From positions 47,340,135 to 47,404,134 of the forward strand of contig JAWZYU010000010.1 in NCBI GenBank assembly GCA_038380435.1: a stretch of DNA of 64,000 bases, in the 5' to 3' direction. The position numbers and the translations under genes were made by a program. The stretch comes from Ryuthela nishihirai (lineage: Eukaryota; Arthropoda; Arachnida; Araneae; Heptathelidae). Positions 1 through 10,826 of this stretch are shown here, piece after piece; within the stretch, counting starts at the first letter, position 1, and each line of letters starts with the position of its first letter. Below the pieces are notes generated by a model, which saw only the letters and a program-made list of their open reading frames with translations, was not told the DNA's origin and made no database searches.

Positions 1-280
1 CTGGAACAGCTGTTGGGAGACAGATGGTAGCCTCCCGTCAAGGCCATCCAGCGTGTTCTTTAACGTGCACAGGGTATGGCTCTCCCACACACGGGGCCAC
101 GGCTTAACGTCCCATCCGACGGACGGCGGCCTTTCCAAGCCCATCGGTGTCCCCTACTGACCGTGGGCAGGGCCGGGAATTTTTGCGGAGATAAATCTCA
201 ACGTTGACCCAACTGGGACTCGAACCTGGGAACTACAGATTACGAGCCTGGCGCGCTACCGACTGAGCCATCCCCGCCCC
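1..280 (-). repeat. SINE-A copy, cut by window start
   Basis: This is a tRNA-derived short interspersed element read on the minus strand. On that strand it opens with a tRNA-like head that has a box A (TGGCTCAGTCGGTAG) and a box B (GGTTCGAGTCC), with CGT at the anticodon position. A conserved body with GTTAAAGAACACGCTGGATGG follows. The 3' tail lies outside the window. It is close to the complete copies at 4641 and 33426, so it is probably a young insertion. Confidence 0.85.
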
Positions 281-1821
281 TTTTTGAGCAGGAGGTAACG
301 TTCAGGAATGACATGTTTTAAACCGATGTTACCTTTAATTAGCATCTGGACCAGTTCAGTGCAACTCAGTACATACTCTCATTTATACTGTACTTCTTGA
401 GACCATGACATTTCCCGTTGTACAGAAAAAAAATCATTCAAAGAATCATCACAATCCATTTTTTGCGTTAGTGCAAAAAAAATATTTTGCTTAGACATTC
501 ATCGTCCTCTTTCTACATTTCCTGAAAATTCTTCGAGTGTGAAATTTAATCCCATTATGAAAATACAGATAGGAAAAAGAAATAATATACCATGATTAAC
601 TTTTCTTTCCTATGCATAGACAGCATAATTAGCCAAACAATCTTTTAAGGAGAATAAAAATAATCCTGACTTCTTCGGCAAAACCAAAAAAAAATTGAAA
701 CCTTAACATCCACGTTCTTCACTGTAATAACAAAAAAAAAACATATCCTTAATTTACATCATGAAACATTAATCATAACTGGCATTACCTTTCGTAACAG
801 AAATCTCTCTTGCGAAACATAGCTACAAAAATCGGAGATTGCAATGTTTACCTCAACTCATATTTGAACGAGATGCATCTCGGCTAGTTTCAATACACTT
901 TACAGTAACAACATCAATGTGCTCCGTGTGTGTGTGTGAGATGCGTTATCGAAACTGAGTTAAGAAAACGCGCTCTGCATCATTCCCGTGGGAAATAGAA
1001 GAGTGCAATCAAAAGGCACGACGCACACTTTTCAGCGGTAAACGGCGCAGACTGAAAGGCTCTGGAAATATACCAGATGTCATCAGAGTAGATAAATGGC
1101 TCCGGCTGATCACCACCCGTCTTCCGCATTGAGAAAAGGTTTGTAATGGAAATGCTCTTCCTTCGCTACTTTGCTTTTCTTCGTTCAACTGCAGTCCTGG
1201 CTACTTCGTTTCCTGGTGCATTATCTTAGAGAAGTTCCAGTTCTAAAGGTTGGTGCGACTTTGGAGACGATGTTTACCAAAAGCAATACAGCCTCGGCTG
1301 ATTTTCTTAAGTCAAGATGTGATATGTCAGTGAGCAGAGAAATTTTGATGCAAGGGTTGTGCGTGTTGTTTGTTTCCTTTCTTGTTTTTCTTAATCTTGA
1401 GGCGAACGTTAAACTTTGATTGGTTTTAAATTTGTTCCAGAAAAAGATAACGTTTCTTTTTTTCTCAGTTTTCTCCAAGTTGGCAGTGTGACAAGCTGAA
1501 AGACTGAGTGTTTGAAGTTTGGATAAACGACTTTTCTGGTATTGTAGGTTTTCTCTGAAATCTGCACTTTGCTCTCAATAGGTATTAAGCATGAGAAGGT
1601 CACAGTTGGAGAATGGCAAAGAGAGGAGCCCATTTCGATATAACTTGGTTTCGAGACTTCAATTTCTAATGAGATCAAGAAAGGAAGATACCAATAGTAA
1701 TTATAATTTATGTTAAAAAGAGTTTTTGACAAAAGTCAAATGCTATTAAATAAGTTTCAAGCGTAGGTAACTTTGAGAGGATGCATACATTTATTATAAA
1801 TGGTAGATTCATATCAAATGC
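281..1821. other. No gene seen
   Basis: AT-rich sequence with A and T runs. The short open frames around 1171-1732 on both strands are 60-107 codons, overlap one another and show no domain or signal I recognise. I treat them as chance. Confidence 0.6.
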
Positions 1822-1905
1822 ACAGCCTTTTGGGCCTTGTGACCTGGCATTTAGTCCATTGTGATGAAAAAAGTGCGTCTAAGAGGTAAAACACCCCGAC
1901 CCAAC
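1822..1905 (+). repeat. SINE-A 3' tail fragment
   Basis: Matches the last 80-90 bp of the complete SINE-A: the motifs GTGACCTGGCATTTAG, AAGTGCGTCTAAGAGGTAAAA and a final CCGACCCAACTC in place of the usual AACCCAACCC. The tRNA head and body are absent. Confidence 0.7.
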
Positions 1906-2231
1906 TCAGAGTGTATAATTTAATATCCTATACATATCTGTCCCATATGCTATTGCAGCTAAATTCTAATAAGGTAATGTTTGACGTTGTTCATGCACTG
2001 AGTTCTAAAATTTCCCCCTTTTTCTAAGACTCTTAGGTACACTGTTCATAACTCTAATCTCTAGTTCTGCTTGCTGGAAACATCACCAAACCAATGTAGT
2101 CTGCCCCGAATAAAATAGTTCTTAATAGCGGTTGATGACTCTTTCGTCTAACCTCATCATTATTTACTTTATTAAATCACTTAATACCCAACTTATTGTG
2201 GGAAATGGCAATCAAAAGATAAAGCGCTTTC

Positions 2232-2590
2232 TATGGCATCAAATACATCAAACTTCCTCTGGAATCAAAAGGTATCAATTTCCTTTGGAATCAAATGCAT
2301 CAAACTTCCTCTGGAATCAAAAGGTATCAATTTCCTTTGGAATCAAATGCATCAAACTTCCTCTGGAATCAAAAGGTATCAATTTCCTTTGGAATCAAAA
2401 GGTATCAATTTCCTTTGGAATCAAATGCATCAAGTTTCCTCTGGAATCAAAAACCATTAACCCTAATCTGAAATCAAAAGGTATTGAACTTCCTCTGGAA
2501 TCAAACTCATCAAGCTTCCTCTTCAACCAAATGCATCGAATCAAATACATCAACCTTCTTCTGGAAACAAATGCAATAAACTTCCTGTCA
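2232..2590. repeat. Minisatellite, 26-bp units paired into 52-bp dimers
   Basis: Two related 26-bp units alternate: GGAATCAAAAGGTATCAATT plus TCCTTT, and GGAATCAAATGCATCAAACT plus TCCTCT. The dimeric order is regular in the first 200 bp and decays to the right. The apparent open frames here (2132-2626 and 2233-2460) are products of the repeat and I do not call them genes. Confidence 0.9.
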
Positions 2591-2599
2591 TCTTGCTTA

Positions 2600-3543
2600 A
2601 AAATAGTCCCATTTTCACTATCGTAGCAAACTCCAAAAGGAATCAAACTATTAAAACCTGTTTTTTTTTAAGTTGTCTTCGCCTATTTTTCCGCAATCCA
2701 CACAGATTATTAATAGTTCCAGCATTAATGCCTAGTCTTTTGTTTACTTCACGTTGCACATTACTAGTATCCGTCACACATTTCAAGATAATTAAACTAG
2801 GGAGGACAGAACCTGGATAGCTTTCGTAAGAAACAAAATAATTAAAAAATGATAATGCCTAGTAGTTTAATTATCGTAGGAGTTGTGTGACAGTCTAATG
2901 ATATGAAAGATGAGAAAAACAGTGAAATGAGCATCGCTGCTGGAACTTTCATAATCTCTTGTTAATGATGCCAAGTTAAACTTTCGTTGCAGTTAAAGAA
3001 GAGGTCTTGAAACAAGAGATCCTGAAGTTATGACCGAGACCAGATCCAGCTGGCCAAATGTATAATATCAGGTTTTCTTTTTGAGCCCTTATTGGATTAA
3101 TTTCAGGTCTTTCCTTTCTTGTTTGCACAACCTTCTGATAATAAAGAGAGCACCGTACGTCAGGTGTTTTTAATTCGTACACACAAGAACAATATCACGT
3201 TTAATTTAAAAATATTCTGGATAATGACGAAAACATTCTTTTGATAACAATATCCGTTTAGTAGGTTATCTCCCTAACTTTGTCTTCAGCAATCGGAACC
3301 TTGAGACTGTCGTTTAGCAACTTTTGCAACAAAAAAAAGTGTTATTCTAAGATAAAAACATCCAAATCTTATGATATAAAAATAATTCCACGATGGGCTA
3401 CAAAGACCGTATCTATCATCTTTATAGATCCACTAAGTATTTAAGTATTGGTCTTCAGTGGTGCGGCGAAAAAAATACATCTTGCTTGTTGACCTACCCC
3501 ATCTCCTCCATCCTATCTAAGGAGAAATAATAAAAACAACTTA
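2600..3543. other. No gene seen
   Basis: AT-rich sequence with no recognisable repeat family or coding signal. Open frames are under 80 codons. Confidence 0.55.
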
Positions 3544-3695
3544 TTCTGACAATGTCAAACAGGACCTTATTAGAATTGGTGTGCAATGGCCAGATGCAAT
3601 AGTTGTAGCTCAGGACAGACTTGCTTGGAGAACTAAATTGCACGGTCTGGTTGGACCTCCGTAGCCCATGGCTGCTTGAAGATGATGATGATGAT
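3544..3695 (+). mobile_element. RTE-like LINE, 3' end fragment
   Basis: Translates to the last residues of the LINE seen at 16409 and 42398, including the stretches IRIGVQWPDA and RTKLHGLVGPP, followed by a stop. It ends in a short GAT repeat, the same kind of tail as the two long copies. This is a typical 5'-truncated LINE insertion. Confidence 0.8.
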
Positions 3696-3697
3696 TT

Positions 3698-4640
3698 TCT
3701 GCATTTCGCTTTAGATACAGAAGCTTTTCACACTTTACATTTTTGTCAAAATGGCATCTTTAAATTCCATACATGTGTGGAATATTAATGAAACACACAT
3801 AACTCACATTTTGCAGGCTCTACACCTAACTCGTTCCTTTCATCATTCCATACATTCCATCGGTTCCCATTACACCACTTTCTTGGCCGATGCATTTGTA
3901 ATGGGAATAGACGTGACATATTATACATGCAATTTCATGTACGTTGGAACAGATTCATTAATGAAACATTTACGCCACTTTTCATGTGAGATTCTTTCCA
4001 GATATGCCAAAACTCTCTCGAGGGCAATTACTACATCGCGAAGTTCTTCTGGAGGAGTTGAATCAACTTTGTGTGTGGAGAGGGAGGAGGGGGGGGCGAT
4101 ACGTACTATTGGATTTTTATTTATTTAAAAACGGTACAAAGACAAAAACTGGACTGTACGGACGAAAACTAGACACATGGAAACCTTAGTTATAACTCCT
4201 CCTCCATCTTAACGACTTAAGAACCATTATTTTCTAAAGCAGTCGTCAAAAATCAGAGATTCAATTGCCTTATATGGCCTTCAACAAGCCAAATCCTCTC
4301 CACTGTTAGAAGTTCTAGGAGCGTTACTGTTGGGAACTTTTACTTCTAGGAACGCTACTGTTAGATTGCTTTACCTCTGAGAGGCACTTTTGCTGAGTTT
4401 TTCTGAGAAACTGAGTGCTGCTTTGCATTCGGTTATAATTTCAGCACAGGCTAAATTTTCCCTATAAAAACCCAAGCTACAAATTAAATTAAAACTAACT
4501 TAGATTTACAATTATTGCATGATTTTTCAATTATTTATGAATATGTGATTATATATAAAATGTACACAAAACTGTTCCAATTTTTAATATAAAAGTTTTG
4601 CAAATCTTTCAATGACAAATCAAATTCCAAAAGTAACTGT
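3698..4640. other. Mostly unassigned; one 125-codon open frame
   Basis: An open frame at 3751-4128 (+) has no motif I recognise, and its end runs through a purine-rich, G-rich stretch. A short match to the minus-strand SINE-A tail lies at 4361-4391 (TTACCTCTGAGAGGCACTTTT). Next to it a 14-bp phrase, GGAGCGTTACTGTT / GGAACGCTACTGTT, occurs twice. I see no reason to call a gene. Confidence 0.45.
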
Positions 4641-5023
4641 TTGGTTGCGTTGTTTTACCTCTGAGCGGCACTTTTTTGACACAATGGGCTAAATGGCCAG
4701 GTCACATGGACCCCGAAGGCTCACAGAAGGTTGGGGGAGGGGACCCACTGGAACAGCTGTTGGGAGATAGATGGTAGCCTTCCGTCAAGGCCATCCAGCG
4801 TGTTCTTTAACGTACAGGGTATGGTCCTCCCGAACACGGGGCCACGGTTTAACGTCCCATCCGACGGACGGCGGCCTTTCCAAGCCCATCGGTGTCCCCT
4901 ACTGACCGTGGGCAGGGCGGGGAATTTTGCGGAGATAATTCTCAACGCTGACCCAGCTGGGACTCGAACCTGGGAACTACAGATTACGAGCCTGGCGCGC
5001 TACCCACTGAGCCATCCCCGCCC
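4641..5023 (-). repeat. SINE-A, complete copy with target duplication
   Basis: A full-length copy of 383 bp on the minus strand, running from the AACCAAA-type 3' end (plus-strand TTGGTTGCGTTGTTTTACC) to the GGGGGCGGGG tRNA head. It is bounded by an exact 14-bp direct repeat, CCAAAAGTAACTGT, at 4627-4640 and 5024-5037. It is therefore a genuine retroposition event. LINE machinery acting in trans is implied by the family type, not shown here. Confidence 0.93.
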
Positions 5024-5202
5024 CCAAAAGTAACTGTAGATTTCCGTTTTCATTAAAGGGAATCCACACATTCAAACAAACGTCTTCTATACTTGCTGAA
5101 GCACGACCACATTTTACCAATATTTACGATATATTTATCAAATATCGTATATGATGATGTTTAATATGTCATATACGATATAATTAAATTTTGGTATTGT
5201 TT

Positions 5203-5352
5203 GTTGTAAGGATGTAACACGATAAAAATAATTCAAGCTAAAACATAATTATTTGCTGTAAGGATGTAGCATGATAAAAATAAACATTCAAATTAAATCG
5301 AATTATTTTCTGTAAGGATGTAACCATATAAAAATCATTCAAATTAAACCGC
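5203..5352. repeat. Tandem repeat, three units of about 55-60 bp
   Basis: TGTAAGGATGTAACACGATA and close variants recur at about 5205, 5258 and 5312, each followed by AAAAAT(A)ATTCAA and an AAATTA-rich spacer. Just upstream a 12-bp inverted repeat (TATCGTATATGA at 5143-5154, complement at 5169-5180) adds a small hairpin. Confidence 0.75.
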
Positions 5353-5862
5353 AACTAGAAAGACAAAATAATTTATTGAGCATGACTCACTATTTAACAT
5401 TAGCACTGTCTAACTCAGGGCCGTTAAAAACCACTCTATTATATTTTTTTAGCATCAAAATGCCTTAAAGGTTCAGAATTAAGCATCGAAAGTCAAGAAT
5501 TGAATTGTATTCCAAAACGCCGTTTGCAATTACTTAAAAATAACATAGAGGTAAATAAAAGAGAACTGACATCATACCCAGATGTCTCGTCGCTTTGAAA
5601 CCGCACAAAGTTGTCGAAACATGTGACTCTTTTCATTTCCTCCCTGGATCTAAACTGAAAGCATTAACTTGGTCTCGCGAACATTGTGATCTTTTAAACA
5701 AAGCATATTTTTTTCGTTGTCCAAGTTATATCCGCTCGAGTTTGGCAGTGAAAACGTTTCTTCTTCTCCCGTAGATAAGGAGTTAATGGCACGTGGTTCC
5801 CGAAGAAACAAGGGTGCCACGACCGAGATAAAGAAAACAACTTGCAGTTAGAACGCACTCAC
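5353..5862. other. No gene seen
   Basis: Unique AT-rich sequence, becoming more GC-rich towards the candidate exon at 5863. Confidence 0.5.
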
Positions 5863-5943
5863 AGTCACCCAGAGTGCGAGGTAAAGTGGCATGAACGTCA
5901 CTGGCACGTACAGCCCGAGGGGCACGAGAATCGGAAGCAGCAT
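5863..5943 (-). CDS. Candidate first exon, hydrophobic N-terminus (hypothetical)
   Basis: On the minus strand an ATG at 5943 opens 27 codons that end in phase 0 exactly at a consensus splice donor, GTGAGT (5862-5857). The peptide starts MLLPILVPLGLYVPV and is almost wholly hydrophobic, like a signal peptide or a first membrane segment. The stretch is clearly richer in G and C than its surroundings, and third positions are mostly C or G. Without splicing the frame would end a few codons later. I cannot identify the protein or find a second exon, the ATG context is poor, and chance is a real alternative. Confidence 0.28.
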
Positions 5944-5949
5944 CACCAG

Positions 5950-6528
5950 ATGGTTTGTTGTTTTAATATGTGCGTCATAGCACGTTGTAAGGGAAGTAAA
6001 TGGAAGAAAGCACTTTATATGCTGAGCGCTTAGCCCCTATAATACAGGCATGCATTGTATCCTGTGAAATTGCATATTTACTCAAATCGATAAACCGCAA
6101 GGTTTTCTGTTCATCAAAAGAAGTCTTTTTGCCATTTGTTTTCCTCTCGGTACAGAAGGATATTTTTAATTTACAATTCGATATTTTAGAAATATTTCTC
6201 AAGAGATTTGATAGTTTCCTACTTATCGTTATAATTATAGTTTACGAGACTTGATAAAAAATTGTCAGAGATATAAGTAAATTGTAGGAGGCCCTGGCGC
6301 AACGAAAAGGGGTCCAGTTAGTTCCAAAGACCTAGGTTATTTGTTTATTATGATTTAAATTTTCATTTCATTAAAAGGTTAAAATTAATAATCATAATAA
6401 AATAAATTTACGAAACCATTTTAAATTAATAAATTAGGAAAAGGTTAATAATTATAAAGCTATGAATTATTTTCATAGTAATAAGTGACTTACATATGTA
6501 AAGCATCATTATATTCAAAAGGAGAGCG
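5950..6528. other. No gene seen
   Basis: AT-rich flank of the minisatellite. Short open frames on both strands have no recognisable features. Confidence 0.5.
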
Positions 6529-7457
6529 GGTACACTCGAAGAAGAAAAAGCAGAGCGGGTACACATGGAGAAGAAAATGGAGAGCGGATATACATGGTGG
6601 AGAAAAAGAAGAGTGGGTATACATGGTGGAGAAAAAGGAAGAGTGGGTATACATGGTGGAGAAAAAGGAAGAGTGGGTATACATGGTGGAGAAAAAGGAA
6701 GAGTGGGTATACATGGTGGAAAAAGGAAGAGCGTGTATACATGGTGGGGAAAAAGGAAGAGCTGGTATACATGGTGGAGAAAAAGGAAGAGCGGGTATAC
6801 ATGGTGGAAAAAGGAAGAGCGGGTATACATGGTGGGGAAAAAGGAAGAGTGGGTATACATGGTGGAGAAAAAGGAAGAGTGGGTATACATGGTGGAGAAA
6901 AAGGAAGAGTGGGTATACATGGTGGAGAAAAAGGAAGAGTGGGTATACATGGTAGAGAAAAAGGAAGAGTGGGTATACATGGTGGAGAAAAAGGAAGAGT
7001 GGGTATACATGGTGGAGAAAAAGGAAGAGCGGGTATACATGGTGGAAAAAGGAAGAGCGGGTATACATGGTGGAGAAAAAGGAAGAGCGGGTATACATGG
7101 TGGAGAAAAAGGAAGAGTGGGTATACATGGTGGAGAAAAAGGAAGAGTGGGTATACATGTGGAGAAAAAGGAAGAGTGGGTATACATGGTGGAGAAAAAG
7201 GAAGAGTGGGTATACATGGTGGAAAAAGGAAGAGCGGGTATACATGGTGGGGAAAAAGGAAGAGCTGGTATACATGGTGGGGAAAAAGGAAGAGCGGGTA
7301 TACATGGTGGGAAAAAGAAGAGCGGGTGTACATGGTGGAGAAAAAGAGGAGCGGGTATACATGGAGAAGAAAAATAGGAGCGGGTATACATGGAGAAGAA
7401 AAAGAGGAGCGGGTATACATGGAGAAGAAAAAGAGGAGCGGGTACATATGGAGAAGA
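6529..7457. repeat. 30-bp minisatellite, about 31 units, open in all six frames
   Basis: The unit is GTGGGTATACATGGTGGAGA followed by AAAAGGAAGA, exactly 30 bp in the core, with occasional 27-29-bp units. Because 30 is a multiple of three and the unit has no stop in any frame, long open frames appear on both strands (for example 6594-7577 plus and 6490-7530 minus), reading as GRVGIHGGEK, KEEWVYMVEK, KSGYTWWRKR or PPCIPTLPFS decapeptides. I do not regard these as genes. Both ends carry a different 29-bp variant (GGGTATACATGGAGAAGAAA), the usual pattern of old edges and a homogenised middle. A run of variant units near 6715-6840 recurs near 7215-7310, suggesting block duplication. Confidence 0.95.
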
Positions 7458-10203
7458 AAAGTTTCAAAGTTGAAACCGTTCTCTTACTTCTTTCTTCATT
7501 ATTTACACGTGTTAGCATGTAAGACTCCAAAATTGCTTAATCCGCACCTGGGTATGACAATGGCTTATTGTGAGTAACAACTGGGGAGACTATCTGGAGA
7601 CTATCAGACTACGCAGTTGGCGCTTCAGCAATGCAAATTTAAAGTTGCATAGCCCTAACTGCGTACTATTACCGTATCCTTTAAAAGGTAAAAAAAATCT
7701 AGCTGTTCTCGAAAAACTCTCTGCTCCTAACGGCTGATTCCCTTTTCCAGCATAGGCCTGAAATGAAACGTTTCAATCTTTATTCATTTTTTGTTCTGTT
7801 GCAAAGAAAGTAGAGAAATATACGCTAAAACCGCTCAAGATATATCAGAACATGAGATGCATATTGCTAAGTGTATAAACGTACATGAACAATACATTAC
7901 TGGATGAGCAATAGTTACGAGGGTTTGAAAAAGAACAGCGAAATGTTTACAATGTAGATAACAACAGAGGAGAAATATACATATGAGATGTCTTAAGTTT
8001 AATGGATGAGCGAACAAAAGTAATACAGTTGTAAAGCTGAAAGTAATAATCACTTTGACAACATACAACTATGTACTTAAGTAGTTAAGTAACCATTGGC
8101 AAAAAAAAAACCAGTCTCTTGTTCCCAGGTAAAATCAAGAAGCTTCCTTAAATAACATTTGCATTTTAACATTGCGATTGATAGTCATATAACACTTATA
8201 TAATAAAATAATTTGGCAAATAAGTCCCTCCCCGCACTACTCTAAAAATAAATTAAGAAGTTCACAAGAAGCTTTACGAAAGATATCTGTAATTAATATT
8301 GCAGTCGATGTTTATACCGATTAATGCCTTTGGAAAACACTATCCCTAAAGATCCCTCTCCAATAAAAAACAAAGTTTTATTTATTTATTTATTGAATAT
8401 ACATTATTCTTACATCTATTATATATTTTAGAGATTTTGCCTCTCTGTCTGTTTGCTCAAGAACCTCCTCTTAAATGGAAGCATTAGGGCCACAAATTTG
8501 GTTATACAAATCATCTCATTTAACTTACTGCACTATAAGGATTTGAACCCCATAAAATTAAGCCCTCCTCCAAATGTTATCAATGAACAGACGTTTTCGC
8601 ATCAAACATTTTTTTGGGAGAAAACATCTGCCCATTGATAATTTTTCTAATCAATAACACTTCATTCTTAACTTTCGTCTTTCCATCGATAACCTACTAC
8701 TCCATTCATAAGGTCGACGACGACAGCGCTCACAGAGATTCCATACACTTGCAGTGGGTTCAATCCCACGTACCGCAGCTAGGAAAATAATCTTTATATC
8801 CTACACAGGAACGCGCACAAGTGGGACCACCACACAAATTGGGACCGATCGGTTAAATACCTACGGAATTACAACAACAAAAAAAAAATCCTCCGGTAAT
8901 ATAAAAAACGAAGTTCGAACAAATCCTACCCTCTTTTCTTCTTTGTCACTTAATTCGAAAAAAGAATATTTAACCCTCCTTAAATTCTATTCAGGATATT
9001 AATGTACTAAATAACTCTGAACATATTTCCATTTGCTACTTTTTTGTAATCCATGTCCAAGTATTGCAGATTTATTTAAAACCTTCACGACATTATATTC
9101 AGGTTACTTTTCAACAAGTCTCTAGATACATTGTAGCTAGCACACAATAAGAAAACAGGTTCCAAGGTTTCCCTCATCTACAATTTATATACTTTGGTGA
9201 AGTATTTTTTTTAAATTCTATATGGTATCTTATTCAGAAAGGCAATGCCAGTTCCGATTCGCATAATTTTAGAAACTACCATACTAAACCAGTTACATAT
9301 CAATTCAGTATGAATATCATTATCTATTTTTTGTCGAAAACTACTACTTTTCTATATTACATTGAATAACACATGTTTGCAATTTTGTGCTAAATCCTTT
9401 ACGTAAAACCACAGTTTCTAAGTTTTGGAATGATCAGCCATTGACAAGAAATGAAAATATTCAACTGCTAAGACTTGTTTTAATGTGACTTAAAAGAAAC
9501 CAAAGCTTTAAGGAGTAAATTCATACAGACTTCTTAAATGGTCTTAATATTATGCAAAATTAACAAAAGAAAGCTGATTTCACCAACGGCAATTTTCTTC
9601 CACCGATTTTTTTTTCGCTGATATTTTCTAGACGACAAAGCAGACTTTTCTCTCTGCTTTGAATTCATTCTTACATTGAAGTGTTACGCGCTTACATCTG
9701 GCAAAGAGTCCCAATCTACAAAGGCTATTTTTCTCCCCTCCATTTTGTCACATTTTCATTCTTTGCGTTTCTGTCGAACACATTTTCTCAGCACAGATGT
9801 TGGACCTCTTATCCCTCGTGTGTAACAATGAGTTTTGTGTCCCACTTTTCCCATTCGAGATATTGACAAGACTGAAAACGTTAAACGTCTGGCTACATTT
9901 GCTCTCAGCTTTTCGGGTTTTAGAAGACACAACGATTCAGAAAAGGTAAAAAAAAGAGTGAAAAGTAAGATTTCAAACTCTGAGGGGCTAAGAGAGATTT
10001 CATTTTTGTGTTTCAGTTTTTATTCATTTCACAGATCTAAGTATGCTTTCAGTCTATATTGGTTCAGTCTATATTGGTTTCAGAACAATATTGGTTTATC
10101 TGTCTCCTATTATCACGTAAATCTTTGTATACAATATACTTATTTTACTATCACTCTTACGTCTTATTATTATCGCTCTCAATATATGCACACAACAGGT
10201 TTA
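7458..10203. other. No gene seen
   Basis: About 2.7 kb of AT-rich sequence. The only structure I see is an imperfect inverted repeat at 7611-7667 (TACGCAGTTGG / complement CCCTAACTGCGTA). Open frames are short and unremarkable. Confidence 0.55.
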
Positions 10204-10410
10204 CCTAGGGCCAGATATAGGGGGGGATATACTTACAACATCTACCCCCGTTTGAAAATACTATTAATAGTACTAAATGCAAATTATTTTTTAATGTGTG
10301 GATATTTCGTGCAGTTTTAAGAGATTTTGAAAATCCCTTTAAAACGGAGGAGAAAATGTTATATTGCAATGGAAATCCTGTCTCGTGCCCTCCTCTCCTT
10401 TTACTTTTTT
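10204..10410 (-). mobile_element. MITE-C copy, minus orientation
   Basis: Opens with the MITE-C end (AGGGCCAGATATAGGGGGGG). It also contains the family core on the minus strand: ATTGCAATGGAAATCCTGTC, GCCCTCCTCTCCTTTT and an AAAACGGAGGAGAAAA stretch. It is degenerate, with extra sequence between the end and the core. Confidence 0.55.
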
Positions 10411-10518
10411 TCTGCTCGATTGCGTCATCCCTTTATCTTTTTTTATACATCAGGATCTGGGCTTATCTTCTTACTGTTATTGTTTCCATCTGTGCACAAG
10501 GTTCATTTGGCCCATTTT

Positions 10519-10660
10519 ATAGCGCGCCAGACTCTTAATCTACAGTTCCTAGGTTCGAGTCCCAACTGTGTCAGCATAAGAAGTTCCTCCTCATAAAAAA
10601 TCCCTACCCTATCATCTGTGATAAAGAGGACACCGATAGGCTTGAAAAGCCCGCCGTTTA
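10519..10660 (+). repeat. SINE-A fragment, Lys-like anticodon
   Basis: A tRNA head (AGCGCGCCAGACTCTTAATC with box B GGTTCGAGTCC) followed by a shortened body up to CACCGATAGGCTTGAAAAGC. The anticodon position reads CTT, as in tRNA-Lys, where most copies here have CGT. It is diverged and lacks the 3' half. Confidence 0.7.
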
Positions 10661-10674
10661 TATGCATAAGTTTA

Positions 10675-10826
10675 ACAATTTTTGCCTTTATTACCCTTAT
10701 TAGCATTTTGAAATGGTAGGCCATTTTAAAATCTTACTAGCTATTTTTAGCATTTAGGCCCTACTAGCATTTTGAAGTGGGGGGACATGGCCCCTTGTTA
10801 CCTCTCTCCCTAGATCGGTACCTGAG
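10675..10826 (+). mobile_element. MITE-C right half
   Basis: TTTGCCTTTATTACCCTTAT, then TAGCATTTTGAA twice, then ATGGCCCCTTGTTACC and the terminal CCCTAGATCGGTACCTGA. This is the right half of MITE-C as seen complete at 63620-63859. The left half is missing. Confidence 0.65.

Noticed and set aside
2132..2626. 164-codon frame and its shadows
   Set aside because: Produced by the 26-bp minisatellite; the peptide simply repeats the unit.
3751..4128. 125-codon gene
   Set aside because: No motif, low-complexity purine-rich end, no supporting splice or conservation signal visible.
4721..5033. Open frames within SINE-A copies (also at 33421-33806, 22055-22609 and others)
   Set aside because: They follow the repeat sequence of the SINE or inverted arms in arbitrary frames.
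6529..7457. CRISPR array
   Set aside because: Repeats are directly adjacent with no unique spacers, and the context is eukaryotic transposon-rich DNA.
6426..7577. Long open frames of 150-346 codons on both strands
   Set aside because: All arise from the stop-free 30-bp repeat, overlap in all frames and lack any non-repeat domain.
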